Of a DNA stretch of 61,336 bases, positions 28,009 to 36,883 are shown in pieces. The first letter of the stretch is position 1. The number at the start of each line of letters is the position of its first letter. Below the pieces are notes generated by a model. It searched no databases. It was not told the DNA's origin and saw only the letters and a program-made list of their open reading frames with translations. A program made the translations under genes and the position numbers. Source of the DNA: an uncultured Clostridia bacterium (GTDB taxonomy: Bacteria; Bacillota; Clostridia; TANB77; CAG-508); the NCBI GenBank assembly GCA_948777935.1, contig CAQDYY010000009.1:1-61336 (forward strand), in the 5' to 3' direction.

Positions 28009-28665
28009 ATGAAAATTACAAAATTTCCACAATCATGTTTATTAGTTGAAACAAAAGGAAAAAAGATATTAATTGACCCAGGAACTTTAAAATATAAAGA
28101 AGAGTATTTTGAAATATGGAATAAGGTAGATATTATTCTAATCACACATAAACATCCAGATCATTGCAATACAGAGGTATTAGAAAAACTAAACGAAGAT
28201 ATAAGAATATATTCAACAAAAGAAGTTTTTGAAGCAAACAAGACATTAAATATAAACATTGTAAAAGAAAATGATGTTACCCAATTAGATAATATAAAAA
28301 TAGAAGTAGTACATGCAATTCATGGCTATCAACCACTATTAAAAGGTGGAAAAGAAGTATATGAAAATGTGGGCTATATCATAGATGATGGAGAGAATAG
28401 ACTATATGCAACTAGTGATACAATTTGTTTTAAAAATGAGTATAAAGCGGATATTTTGTGCATTCCAGTAACAGGGCATGGCTTAACAATGTCAGCATTT
28501 GAAGCAGCATTATATGCAAAAGAAGTGGGGGCGGTTTTAACAATACCAATTCATATGGATAATCCAGCATTTCCACCAGATTTCAAATTTATAGAAGAAA
28601 TGTTTAATAAGTATGAAGTGGAATATGAAATATTAGAAAATGATGAGACAATTGAAATAGAATAA
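28009..28665 (+). CDS. MBL-fold metal-dependent hydrolase
   Basis: 218 residues of the small L-ascorbate-lactonase-like metallo-beta-lactamase class: LIDPGTL, then ITHKHPDHCN (HxHxDH-type metal site with Lys/Pro substitution) and TSDTICF, ending PIHMDNP. Substrate unknown. The start at 28009 has GGAGGT upstream. Its promoter segment (27939-27983) is nearly the same as that in front of the MBL gene at 35251 inside the mobile element. Confidence 0.8.
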   Translation: MKITKFPQSCLLVETKGKKILIDPGTLKYKEEYFEIWNKVDIILITHKHPDHCNTEVLEKLNEDIRIYSTKEVFEANKTLNINIVKENDVTQLDNIKIEVVHAIHGYQPLLKGGKEVYENVGYIIDDGENRLYATSDTICFKNEYKADILCIPVTGHGLTMSAFEAALYAKEVGAVLTIPIHMDNPAFPPDFKFIEEMFNKYEVEYEILENDETIEIE

Positions 28666-28884
28666 TTGAATGGAGAAAAAGTAAATGGAAGAGGAATACT
28701 TACAATAACAAAGCATAAAAATTGTGATATTGCAGCAGTTAAAGTTATTGTAGAAGAAGCAGGAGGAAAGGTTACAGACTTATTTGGAAATGAGCAAAGA
28801 TATGATGAAAGTATAAATGGTGCAATAATTAGCAATAAAAAAGTGCATGATGAAGTAGTTAAAACTATAAAGAAATATTTATAA
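28666..28884 (+). pseudogene. C-terminal fragment of an inositol-monophosphatase-family protein
   Basis: 72 codons: CDIAAVKVIVEEAGGKVTDLFG is the second metal-binding motif (WDxAAxxxxxEEAGG) of IMPase-type phosphatases, and INGAIISNKKVHDEVVKTIKKYL is the family's tail. The N-terminal 170 residues are missing and no ATG is in frame, only TTG directly after the upstream stop. A remnant left by deletion. Confidence 0.75.
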
Positions 28885-28998
28885 AAAAGCGATTTCATAA
28901 TCTAATTGAATACAGTAAATAGTATTGCAACTTTATGTAAAATAATATATAATAGCATAAAATTTATTGCTCTTCATATACTAATGGTGTCAATAATA

Positions 28999-29028
28999 TT
29001 GACAAAACTTTATTATAAATGATATAAT
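28999..29028 (+). promoter_or_regulatory. Sigma-A-type promoter with no coding sequence downstream
   Basis: TTGACA (28999-29004), 18 bp, TATAAT (29023-29028). Downstream DNA on this strand has only a hairpin before the convergent gene's 3' end. Confidence 0.7.
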
Positions 29029-29033
29029 AAAGT

Positions 29034-29096
29034 TAACAAAAGCAGGAGGCAGTGAATTCCCCGAGTGGAGTTCCTTAAAAATCGCCTCTTGCACAT
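29034..29096 (+). ncRNA. Candidate small RNA
   Basis: After the promoter at 28999 the transcript would form GCAGGAGGC/GCCTCTTGC (29042-29050 with 29084-29092; one G:T) enclosing GAATTCC-CCGAGT-GGAGTTC. The GC-rich stem stands out in this DNA. It exposes AGGAGG and could bind anti-Shine-Dalgarno-like targets. No T run immediately after, so the 3' end is uncertain and may run antisense into the DUF3800 gene. Confidence 0.4.
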
Positions 29097-29861
29097 TTAT
29101 TTGTAGTAGTTTTTTGTTTTAAATGGAATATATTTTGCTAGAATCTCAGAATTTGTAAAATTAGTCTTTGAAATTAATTTTTCATACATATCAATACAGT
29201 GCTTTTCTTTGATTTCACTATATTTTTTATAATTTCTTTTAATACAAATATATTTATTAATATAAAAAGCAAAAATATCAGCGATTTGTATAAAATTAGT
29301 ATCTTTTGATTTTAAAAACATTGCATTTTCAATAATAGTTGTATTATTTTTAGATAAAACAGGATAGATATTTTGTAATTGTTCAGGAATTGTTAGTATA
29401 TCGTCTAAGAAGATAAGACCTGTACTTTTTTGATTATTTAAATAAATAGAAATCTTGTCATATAACAGACCAAAAGCATAAATATACGGATCTATTTTTA
29501 TAGAATTTCCAAACACATCCGTTATACTTTTTTTAAAAGACTTTTTATCAATAGCAATATACTGAAATGAAATGTCTAAACTTAAAATTAAATCGATTAA
29601 TCTTTCTATTGTTATTAAATTATCTTTCCAATCATATTGATCAAAAATAGATTTTTTAGAAGAGTTAAAAAATTCACTTGCATGTATTTCTGTATAGTTT
29701 AGTTCTGGGCAAATCTTAATTTTTTCTTCATTAAATATTTTATTAATTTTATGCCATTTTTTATCTTCAATAAGTAGTCCACCTAAAACAAAGATAGGTT
29801 GTTCCTTATTATCATAATCTGTTCCAGTATTTCCACTTTCATCAGCATATAAAATATACAT
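29097..29861 (-). CDS. DUF3800 domain protein
   Basis: 254 residues. MYILYADESGNTGTDYDNKE is the DUF3800 signature (an RNase-H-like fold with DESG), followed by FVLGGLLI and, near the end, DTNFIQIADIFAFYINKY (second acidic motif). DUF3800 proteins are found in defence islands and mobile elements; a nuclease role is suspected for the family. Start at 29861 is set by AAGGAGG 6 nt before it. Confidence 0.85.
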   Translation of the reverse strand: MYILYADESGNTGTDYDNKEQPIFVLGGLLIEDKKWHKINKIFNEEKIKICPELNYTEIHASEFFNSSKKSIFDQYDWKDNLITIERLIDLILSLDISFQYIAIDKKSFKKSITDVFGNSIKIDPYIYAFGLLYDKISIYLNNQKSTGLIFLDDILTIPEQLQNIYPVLSKNNTTIIENAMFLKSKDTNFIQIADIFAFYINKYICIKRNYKKYSEIKEKHCIDMYEKLISKTNFTNSEILAKYIPFKTKNYYK

Positions 29862-30009
29862 GATAGCCTCCTTCACTAAGATAATTTATACATATTTTAC
29901 CAAAAAGCAATAAAATTTTCAATAGTTTTAAAAACAAAAGTTTGCAAACGGATATTTTTTATAGTAGAAAAGTGTTGCATTTTAAAGAATTTTAAGAAAA
30001 TTTAAATAA

Positions 30010-30076
30010 GATACAGTACAATTTCAAGGATAAATTTGTTTACTTTTATAGTACCAGTATGATACAATTAAGCAAA
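30010..30076 (+). promoter_or_regulatory. Promoter block duplicated at 36765-36831
   Basis: A 67-bp segment ending TATGATACAATTAAGCAAA, with an extended -10 (TGATACAAT), nearly identical to the block in front of the MBL gene at 36884. It precedes the nucleotidase gene by 17 bp. Confidence 0.65.
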
Positions 30077-30093
30077 TGATAGGAGTGATATAA

Positions 30094-30681
30094 ATGAGAA
30101 TAGGTATAGATATTGATGGCGTTCTAACTAATTTAGAGCAGTTTGTTATAGACTATATTACTAAGTATTGTGTTGAAAATGGTATAAAATATAATATATG
30201 CAATAGCAATTACGATTATTGCAAAACCTTTAATATTAGTAAAGAGCAAGAGATGGAATTTTGGAATCAATATTTAGAAAGTTATGCAATAAATGAAAAA
30301 GCGAGACCTTTTGCTGCCGAAGTAATAGAGAAATTAAGAAAAGAGGATCATGAAATATATATTATAACAGCTAGGTGGTTAACAAATAGAGATGATGTTA
30401 TGGGAGAGAAGATGAGGAAAATAGTAAAAAATTGGCTGTGCGAAAACAAAATACAATATGATAAATTAATTTTTTCGAAAGAATCTAAAGAAAGAAAACC
30501 AAAAGAAATTATTGAAAATAAAATAGATTTGATGATCGAAGATAGTCCTAATAATATAAAGGAACTGTCAAATATTATTCCAGTCATTTGCTATAATGCG
30601 GAATATAACAAAGATTGCAAAGGAGATAGAATAACAAGATGTTATAGTTGGTATGATATTTATGCCAAAATAAAAGAATAA
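30094..30681 (+). CDS. HAD-type 5'-nucleotidase (NT5C-like)
   Basis: 195 residues. MRIGIDIDGVLTNLEQF is the DxDGV(L)T HAD motif I; IYIITARW is motif II; the end LMIEDSPNNIKEL is the motif IV acidic pair. The family removes phosphate from nucleotides, often deoxyribonucleotides. AGGAGTG stands before the ATG. It lies immediately downstream of the feoB 3' part and may be unrelated to iron. Confidence 0.8.
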   Translation: MRIGIDIDGVLTNLEQFVIDYITKYCVENGIKYNICNSNYDYCKTFNISKEQEMEFWNQYLESYAINEKARPFAAEVIEKLRKEDHEIYIITARWLTNRDDVMGEKMRKIVKNWLCENKIQYDKLIFSKESKERKPKEIIENKIDLMIEDSPNNIKELSNIIPVICYNAEYNKDCKGDRITRCYSWYDIYAKIKE

Positions 30682-30712
30682 GCTTAAATATGTGTTAAAT
30701 AATAGTTTATTA

Positions 30713-30752
30713 AATACGAAGTACAATTAAGTACCTCGTATTTGATTTTTTT
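30713..30752. terminator. Bidirectional terminator between the nucleotidase and feoB
   Basis: AAATACGAAGTAC pairs with GTACCTCGTATTT (one mismatch), followed by Ts on the plus strand. Confidence 0.8.
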
Positions 30753-31597
30753 ATACCAACACATTCCACAAAAAGGTAGTACACATACAAATAACAATAC
30801 CACAAACAGTAGGAAGAATAAATGATAAAACCGCCCATTTCCAGCTACCAGTTTCCTTTTTTATTGTAAGTAAAGTAGTACTACAAGGGAAATGTAATAA
30901 AGTAAATATCATAACATTAATTGCAGTAAGTAAACTCCAACCATTTTGAACTAAAATATTTCCAATCGCATACGTATCATCAAGGTCTACTAAACTACCA
31001 CTTGCCATGTAACTCATAAGAATAATAGGAAGCACAATTTCATTAGCAGGAATACCTAAAATAAAAGCAGTCAAAATATATCCGTCTAATCCCATAAGTT
31101 TAGCAAAAGGATCTAAAAAGTTTGCAATATAAGTTAAAACACTAATTCCACCAAAACTAATATTAGCAAATAACCAAATAACAATACCAATAGGAGCAGC
31201 AACAGCAATGGCTCTTCCAAGAACATATAAAGTTCTATCTAAAAGTGAACGAACAATAACCTTACCAATTTGAGGTTTCCTATAAGGAGGTAATTCCAAA
31301 ATAAAAGAAGAAGGAAAACCTTTCAAAATAGTTTTAGAAAGTATTTTAGAAATTACCAAAGTAAGGTAAATACCAAGTAAAATTACTAATAGAACTACTA
31401 AAGTAGAAATTAAAGAAGCACCAAATCCTGCAGAGATACTACCAATAAATATACTTGCAACAGTAATAAGAAAAGGAAACCTACCATTACAAGGAACAAA
31501 AGCATTAGTAATAATAGCAATTAAACGTTCACGAGGAGAATCTATAATTCTACAACCAACAACACCGTGCAGCATTACAACCAAACCCCATGCACAT
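30751..31597 (-). pseudogene. feoB: 3' part of feoB, cut off by a mobile element; contains +1 CGG site
   Basis: C-terminal ~281 residues of the ferrous iron transporter, beginning at the recombination core. Reading in from the core: MCMGFGCNAA, then CGG at 31567-31565 and, +1 at GGT, GVVGCRIIDSPRERLIAI, the invariant FeoB Gly-rich gate motif. Membrane helices follow to the end. No start codon or promoter belongs to this part. Joined to 41627-42926 after excision of the element, it gives a complete protein of about 714 residues. Confidence 0.9.
31587..31597. repeat. Left recombination core (attL side)
   Basis: CCCATGCACAT, exactly repeated at 41616-41626 in the same orientation. It encodes MCMG of FeoB on the minus strand. 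Confidence 0.85.
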
Positions 31598-31740
31598 GGT
31601 AGTGACAATATGGTGGTTTTGGAAAGTGTTGACAGATGCGGAGTTGTGAGATATGTTAATGTCAAATTTGGTGTGTATTTTAGAGTGTAAAATTATCCTT
31701 ATGCAATTAATACGAATTTTTGAAAAGGAGAATTTGATTA

Positions 31741-32012
31741 TGGAAGAAAAGAAAGATTTATTAGAAAAATGGTTGGAATTTAGAGAGGAAGAATTAGAAT
31801 CTGGACTAAGCAAGGAAGATAAAAAGCATATGTATGACTTTGAGAAATGTACAGATATGGTTTTAAACTGTGTTGATGGCGATATGTATGAATTTGCTAA
31901 AAAAGAATTGGACAAGTTAGAGAATGATGTGTTAGACAGTATGGGATATTTTAATAGAAAGTACTATAGGGCAGGGTTTAGTGATGCATTGGAGATAATA
32001 TTAAATAGGTAA
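31741..32012 (+). CDS. Small acidic hypothetical protein, first element gene
   Basis: 90 residues, all-helical and acidic (EKWLEFREEELESGLSKEDKK), ending GYFNRKYYRAGFSDALEIILNR. Not recognised; the tail resembles small Tyr-rich helical proteins of mobile elements. Start 31741 follows AAAAGGAG. The upstream in-frame codons would run into the attachment region. Possibly an excision helper by position, but nothing shows this. Confidence 0.6.
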
Positions 32013-32147
32013 AATTATAAGAAGGTGAAGAAATTTGCCTTCTTTTCGTATACGAGTGGAAACAAGTAGAAAAAATAAGACAATATTAGACAAGGAAAAA
32101 CTATTTACAGTATGTTACTACTATGATATATATAATATGGAGGGAGT

Positions 32148-32738
32148 ATGAAAGAAAATATAAAATATATACAAGATTATAAGTTAGTGGATGATTACTT
32201 AAATGGGGATAAAGAAAGCGGAAAAAAATTATATGAAAAGACTTATGCAATATTAAAAAACTATATATACAAATATACTGCTAATAATATCTTTGATAGT
32301 CAAGATCAAGAAGATATTATAGAAGATACAATGTATGAAAGTATTAGAATATTACAAAGATATAACGCAAAAAAATGTGCTTTTTCAACATTTGTTGTAG
32401 GAATTACTAAAAAAAAGATTTTAGAAAAGGCTAGGAGCAAAGCAACAGTATTTAAGCATGAATTTAAAGAGGAATTTGCTAATGAATTAATTGAGCGTAT
32501 TCCAGATGAATACAGTAATCCGGAATATGTACTTATAAAGAAAGAAGAAATTAAAGCATTACAACACGCATTTCAACAATTAAGTGAAGATCATAGAAAT
32601 GTTATACAACTAAGAAAATTTAACAAAGTTTCAGTCAAACAAGTTGCACAGTTTATGGGAAAAAGTGAGTCTGCAGTAGACTCATTATATAGAAGAGCTA
32701 TAATACAATTAAAAAATAATTTTAAGAAAATTTATTAA
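32148..32738 (+). CDS. ECF-type RNA polymerase sigma factor
   Basis: 196 residues. Region 2: VDDYLNGDKESGKKLYEKTY... DQEDIIEDTMYESIRILQRY; region 4: LSEDHRNVIQLRKFNKVSVKQ with the helix-turn-helix QVAQFMGKSESAVDSLYRRA. GGAGGGAGT precedes the ATG. Followed 51 bp later by a small protein and an ImmA-type peptidase; together these look like a regulatory module for the element. Confidence 0.85.
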   Translation: MKENIKYIQDYKLVDDYLNGDKESGKKLYEKTYAILKNYIYKYTANNIFDSQDQEDIIEDTMYESIRILQRYNAKKCAFSTFVVGITKKKILEKARSKATVFKHEFKEEFANELIERIPDEYSNPEYVLIKKEEIKALQHAFQQLSEDHRNVIQLRKFNKVSVKQVAQFMGKSESAVDSLYRRAIIQLKNNFKKIY

Positions 32739-32789
32739 ATTGCGACGGATTTTTAAATAAAGTTACATTAATAATAGGAGGTAAAAAAC

Positions 32790-33104
32790 ATGATTACCAT
32801 TGACCAAGCATTAAGTAAATATACAGATATGCTAAACAGTAATTCTGTAAATATACAATTTTTAAATAGGAACTTAGATAAAAAGGATAAAAAAGAATTT
32901 TATGAACTAGCTAATATTATTGACTTATTAGATTCATACCAAACATCTATAAAATTTGACCAACTTTTTGAAAAACTAGATATGTATAAAAATGACATTT
33001 ATAATAATTTGGATAACGTTGCTAATTTTAGGGGAAGTAATATTAAAGAAGAAACAAAAATTAGATTGAACCAAATATTTGATGAGGCATTTGAAGATGA
33101 ATAA
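32790..33104 (+). CDS. Small hypothetical protein between sigma factor and ImmA
   Basis: 104 residues, helical and acidic, no membrane segment: MITIDQALSKYTDMLNSNSV, and C-terminus RLNQIFDEAFEDE. AGGAGG stands before the ATG. Its last 8 bp overlap the next gene. By order it could be an anti-sigma factor or the substrate of the peptidase. No recognisable DNA-binding motif. Confidence 0.6.
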   Translation: MITIDQALSKYTDMLNSNSVNIQFLNRNLDKKDKKEFYELANIIDLLDSYQTSIKFDQLFEKLDMYKNDIYNNLDNVANFRGSNIKEETKIRLNQIFDEAFEDE

Positions 33105-33831
33105 TATAAAAAAACAACCATATTATTTTGTACAAGAAATTATAAAACAGTATAATATAGATATTGACAAAAGTATTAATTTAGATGTTGTATTTGAAGA
33201 ATTAGGAATTAAAACTGTATATACTGATATTGGTAATGGAATATTAGGAGCAGCAAAAGTAAAAGGATTAAAAAAGCTTATCGTGATAAATCCAAGCATT
33301 ACTAATTTGGGACAGAAGAGGTTTACACTTGCACATGAATTAGGACATATTATAATGCATCAAGGACAAAGTTATTGTACACAAGAAGATTTAAACATGT
33401 GTATTACTACATTAGAAAAAGAATTTGAGGCTAATACTTTTGCGTCAGAATTATTGTTACCAGAGCCCAAAATGATAGAAATATAACAAAAAAATGAGTT
33501 AAATATGGATATAATAAAAGAAACATCTAAATTATATGAAACATCCTTTACAGCTACTGCAATAAGATTAGTTAATTTGTCAAGAAATTCTACAAATTTG
33601 ATTTATCATAAAGACGGTAAAGTAAAATGGAGTACAAAATCCAAAGATGGAAAGTATATAAGATATAGTGATATTACTTTGGATAGAATAGAACAAGAAA
33701 AAGATATTGACTTACGAAGAGTAGATACGGATATTTGGATTAATAATAGCAATGAAGAATATTCATGCTTTGAACAAACTATATATTTTAGAAGTTTAAA
33801 TGAATATATAACAATTTTACAATTTGTTTAA
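33097..33831 (+). pseudogene. ImmA/IrrE-type metallopeptidase with one in-frame TAA
   Basis: Residues 1-129: RFTLAHELGHIIMHQ (HExxH zinc site) and FEANTFASELLLPE (third ligand Glu), the ImmA/IrrE peptidase core. TAA at 33484-33486 interrupts, after which the same frame continues (KNELNMDIIKETSKLYETSFTATAIRLV) with the family's usual C-terminal helices, to 33831. ImmA in ICEBs1 cleaves the element's repressor. The truncated 129-residue form retains the zinc site, so partial activity cannot be excluded. Confidence 0.75.
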
Positions 33832-33833
33832 GA

Positions 33834-33863
33834 AAGGAGCAAGTTTACTTTGTTCCTTTTTTT
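33834..33863 (+). terminator. Intrinsic terminator
   Basis: AAAGGAGCAA...TTGTTCCTTT stem with a T run. Confidence 0.75.
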
Positions 33864-33961
33864 ATATATCTTTATAATGAAAGGGGGGGAAAAACAAAAT
33901 AATAAAATACAAAAGCAAAAATAATTAAAGAGAATAAATAAAAAATAAGGGAGGAACAAAA

Positions 33962-34192
33962 ATGGCAAAAGGAAAGGTAGAAGTTATTAAAGAAAATGAA
34001 ACAGGAAGAAACATATTGTTTCAAAATATGGGAAATCATGAAATTATGACATTAGGTCAATTTGTAAACAGGATAGAAAATAAAAATTCCGTATATAGTG
34101 AAAACTATTACGTAAGGCTACAAAATGGAATTAAAACACCAGTATCTAAGCCAAATAATATTAAATATGATAATTTAGAAAAAAGAAAGTAG
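33962..34192 (+). CDS. Small basic hypothetical protein
   Basis: 76 residues, beta-rich and basic, start with GGGAGG upstream. IMTLGQFVNRIENKNSVYSENYYVRLQNGIKTPVS resembles short DUF3892-like proteins, but I cannot confirm this. 9 bp before the next gene, so probably translated together. Confidence 0.55.
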   Translation: MAKGKVEVIKENETGRNILFQNMGNHEIMTLGQFVNRIENKNSVYSENYYVRLQNGIKTPVSKPNNIKYDNLEKRK

Positions 34193-34201
34193 GAATTAGG
34201 A

Positions 34202-35107
34202 ATGAAAATAATGAAAAAAAGAATTAACAACATAGAAAAATACTTAAATGTAATTAAAGAGGGAGAAAATATCAATATAGTTTATCCAATATTAAAGAAA
34301 GATAAAAAAGTTACTAGATGTGGTTTTAGTGATGAGCAAAATGTTGGTGAAGAAATATTACCAAGAGTGTTAGGACCTGTAAGCAATTTTAATGCAAATG
34401 GCAAATCTATTGCATTAAAAAGTGAAGAAAAAGAAATAAGAATTATAGAAAGACCGTATCATGTAGTAGACTGGCAAGGAGGAGATCATTATGGAATTGC
34501 TTATGATCCAAGAGAATGTTATAAAAGAAAGTTTATTACTCCTCCAAGTGTAGAATTAAGAATAGTTGAGAGAGATAGAAAAAAGTGCATTTCGGTAAAA
34601 CCTTTATTGAAAAAACAAGAGAATTATGAACTAATTAAACATCAAATCAATTTATTCTTAGAGTTATTTGGAGAATGTGATGTACTAAAGGAAGATGAAG
34701 AGTTTTTTGATAATGTAAAAGTAAAAAAATTAAATTGGAAAGTATTACCAAAAGGAGAGTATCCTTGGAGTAAAATGGAAATATATGTTGAAAAAGCTAT
34801 TGGAAATATGCCTAAAAATATACAATATATTGTAGAAGAGAATATAAAAGAAATAGCTCTACATAATCCAGATTTTGTAGCAATTGGAGAGGGAGGATTT
34901 AACGGCTATTTTATTTATGGATTTAAAGATAAAGATTTTGTTATTTTGGAATCGAATGAGGTAGGGAATGCCACATATATATTGAATAACGATTGGAAGA
35001 AAATATCAAAACTTACAAAAGCACAAATTTTAAATAATGCATTGGAAAGGGAGAGAATTATACATTCAAAGAGTTGGAAAGAGAAAATTGCTAAATTATT
35101 CATTTAA
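34202..35107 (+). CDS. Hypothetical protein of the element
   Basis: 301 residues, not recognised. No membrane segment or signal peptide. Distinct blocks: a conserved-looking CGFSDEQNVGEEILPRVLGP, VVDWQGGDHYGIAYDPREC near residue 95, and a C-terminal part (DFVAIGEGGFNGYFIYGFKD) with beta strands. Cys and His in the middle block could bind metal. No function is proposed. Confidence 0.6.
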   Translation: MKIMKKRINNIEKYLNVIKEGENINIVYPILKKDKKVTRCGFSDEQNVGEEILPRVLGPVSNFNANGKSIALKSEEKEIRIIERPYHVVDWQGGDHYGIAYDPRECYKRKFITPPSVELRIVERDRKKCISVKPLLKKQENYELIKHQINLFLELFGECDVLKEDEEFFDNVKVKKLNWKVLPKGEYPWSKMEIYVEKAIGNMPKNIQYIVEENIKEIALHNPDFVAIGEGGFNGYFIYGFKDKDFVILESNEVGNATYILNNDWKKISKLTKAQILNNALERERIIHSKSWKEKIAKLFI

Positions 35108-35129
35108 AAGCTAAAATAATAGAAATGCA

Positions 35130-35213
35130 AAGCGGTTGCAAATAATATATTTGTGATTACATAAGAGCTAAAATGAGACTTAAAGTCTTGTTTTAGCCTT
35201 TATTTTTTTGTTA
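35130..35213 (+). repeat. Tandem-hairpin block, copy 1 (with terminator)
   Basis: A hairpin of type GCAAATA...TATTTGT followed by GCTAAAATGAGACT/AGTCTTGTTTTAGC and Ts. The whole 80-bp block recurs at 39258-39338. It ends the upstream gene in both cases. Confidence 0.7.
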
Positions 35214-35250
35214 ATTTATGATACAATTTCTCTAAAGGGGGAAAAGGCAA

Positions 35251-36060
35251 ATGGAAAAATTAAATATATTAGGAACAGGTCATGCAATGACACTAGATTG
35301 TTACAATACTTGTTTTACATTGCAAAACAATAATGGAGAGCACATATTGGTAGATACTGGAGGAGGATTACAAATACTAAAGCAATTAAGAGATGCTAAC
35401 ATTGATTTTAGAAAAATACATCACATTATTTTATCTCATAAGCATACAGACCATATTTTAGGAATGTTTTGGATTATAAGGTATGCAACACAAAAGCTTT
35501 TTAGTAGCAATAATTATGAGGAAAATCTTAATGTTTATATGCATCCAGAATTAGAAAGTACAATAAGAAAAATAATGTTTGAAGTATTACCAAAAAAATT
35601 TACTGATTTAATAGATAATAGAATTATTTTCGATATAGTGGAAGATAAAGAAGAAAGAAAAATATTAAATTACAATATAAAATTTTTAGATGTTTACGCA
35701 AAAAAGGATAGACAATTTGGTTTTAAAACTACATTAGAGAATGGAAAGACACTTGCATTTTTAGGTGATGAAACATTTGATGAGAAATTAAGAGAAGAAG
35801 TTCAAAATGTAGATTATCTATTGCATGAAGCATTTTGTATGGATTCTGAAGCAGACATATTTAAACCATATGAAAAAATGCATTCTACAGTTAAAATAGC
35901 AGCCCAAATAGCAGAAAGTTTAAATGTAAAAAATATAGTACTATATCATACAAGTGATAATGATTTGGAAAATAGAAAAAGATTATATACAAAAGAGGCA
36001 AAGGAATATTTCAAAGGAAATATATATGTTCCAGACGATTTAGATGTTATTGAATTATAA
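35251..36060 (+). CDS. MBL-fold hydrolase, ribonuclease-Z-like
   Basis: 269 residues. LGTGHAM and LVDTGGG open the fold; ILSHKHTDHILGMF is the HxHxDH metal motif; FLGDETFDE and LHEAF give further ligands, and LYHTSD closes the site. Similar in layout to RNase Z and arylsulfatase-type MBL enzymes; substrate unknown. GGGGGAAAAGG stands before the ATG. Confidence 0.8.
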   Translation: MEKLNILGTGHAMTLDCYNTCFTLQNNNGEHILVDTGGGLQILKQLRDANIDFRKIHHIILSHKHTDHILGMFWIIRYATQKLFSSNNYEENLNVYMHPELESTIRKIMFEVLPKKFTDLIDNRIIFDIVEDKEERKILNYNIKFLDVYAKKDRQFGFKTTLENGKTLAFLGDETFDEKLREEVQNVDYLLHEAFCMDSEADIFKPYEKMHSTVKIAAQIAESLNVKNIVLYHTSDNDLENRKRLYTKEAKEYFKGNIYVPDDLDVIEL

Positions 36061-36094
36061 AAAGTTAAAAATAGACAAAATGCAAATTTTGCAT

Positions 36095-36123
36095 TTGACA
36101 AATCAAAAACAATATGATATTAT
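36095..36123 (+). promoter_or_regulatory. Promoter of small RNA 1
   Basis: TTGACA (36095-36100), 17 bp, TATTAT (36118-36123). Same layout as 38238-38266. Confidence 0.75.
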
Positions 36124-36129
36124 TTAATT

Positions 36130-36211
36130 ACAAAATAAATGTGTTTGTAACGTCGTAACAAACAAAATGTAGAGAAAAGTACGTGTACCTGCGAATGCAC
36201 GTGCTTTTTTT
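36130..36211 (+). ncRNA. Candidate small RNA 1 of the element
   Basis: About 80 nt from a consensus promoter to a terminator. Hairpin GTTTGT/ACAAAC (36143-36163), an unpaired AAAATGTAGAGAAAA, then GTACGTGT/GCACGTGC (36179-36204) with loop ACCTGCGAAT and seven Ts. The loop shares TGCGAAT with small RNA 2. No open frame. Confidence 0.55.
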
Positions 36212-36268
36212 ATGCAAAAAATAGAGCAGACTGCGAAATCTACTCTATCGACTTATGTATGTCTACAC

Positions 36269-36394
36269 TCAGTCTTTGCTTGTTTTTTCCTCTTCTATTT
36301 GCTGAATAGTTTGCTGTTGTTGTAGCATGAAGTTTTTTTCTTTTTCAGCTATTACCATATCAAGCAAATGAAGAATCACGTCGTTACAATTCAA
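36269..36394 (-). CDS. Possible 41-residue protein (TTG start)
   Basis: TTG at 36394 with AAAGGGGG 8 nt upstream opens MNCNDVILHLLDMVIAEKEK and a Gln/Glu-rich coiled-coil tail, stop at 36269. Composition is protein-like, but there is no homology I know. A 24-bp sequence around its start (ACGTCGT..ACAA..CAAAATGTAGA) is repeated inside small RNA 1. Confidence 0.35.
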   Translation of the reverse strand: MNCNDVILHLLDMVIAEKEKNFMLQQQQTIQQIEEEKTSKD

Positions 36395-36697
36395 AATGTA
36401 GACCCCCTTTCCGCCCTTTAGAAAGGGCTAGCCTTTCTACTTACGTAAGGTTAATAATTATTCTATTATATTTCGCAAGTAAAATCAAGCATATTTTGAA
36501 TTTTAAACAAAAAAATGTTCTCTAATATTTTATTCCAAAATCAATACCTATTTTACAATTATTCCCAAGTTTTACAGTTCAAAAAAGTATGGAAAAATTA
36601 TGGTTTTTAGTAAGTATAAAATTCCATATGTATAGAAATCAAAAAAACATATAGTATCAATTGCTTTCGAATTTTCATTCCATACTTTGGCAAGTGT

Positions 36698-36742
36698 AGG
36701 TATAGAGTCACTATCGAAAGGTAGGGAATCTATGCCTCTTAA
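36698..36742 (+). ncRNA. GAAA-tetraloop hairpin, copy 1
   Basis: Outer stem AGGTATAG/CTATGCCT and inner stem CTATC-GAAA-GGTAG with an internal loop, followed by CTTAAAAATTT. A structurally alike hairpin is at 39461-39506. Function unknown; position suits an attenuator. Confidence 0.4.
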
Positions 36743-36764
36743 AAATTTAGAAATAAATTTTTAA

Positions 36765-36831
36765 GATACCGTACAATTTCAAGGACGAATTTGTTTACTT
36801 TTATAGTACCAGTATGATACAATTAAGCAAA
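36765..36831 (+). promoter_or_regulatory. Promoter block, second copy of 30010-30076
   Basis: 67 bp nearly identical to the block outside the element before the nucleotidase gene; extended -10 TGATACAAT. It drives the MBL gene at 36884. Confidence 0.65.
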
Positions 36832-36883
36832 CAATGAGATGTTAGATTAAATAAATCATAGTTATCGATTAGGAGGAAAAGTT

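Noticed and set aside
7811..33486. TAA read as an amino acid
   Set aside because: In-frame TAA appears only in two accessory genes (7811, 8414, 33484). All conserved genes end with normal stops, so these look like decay.
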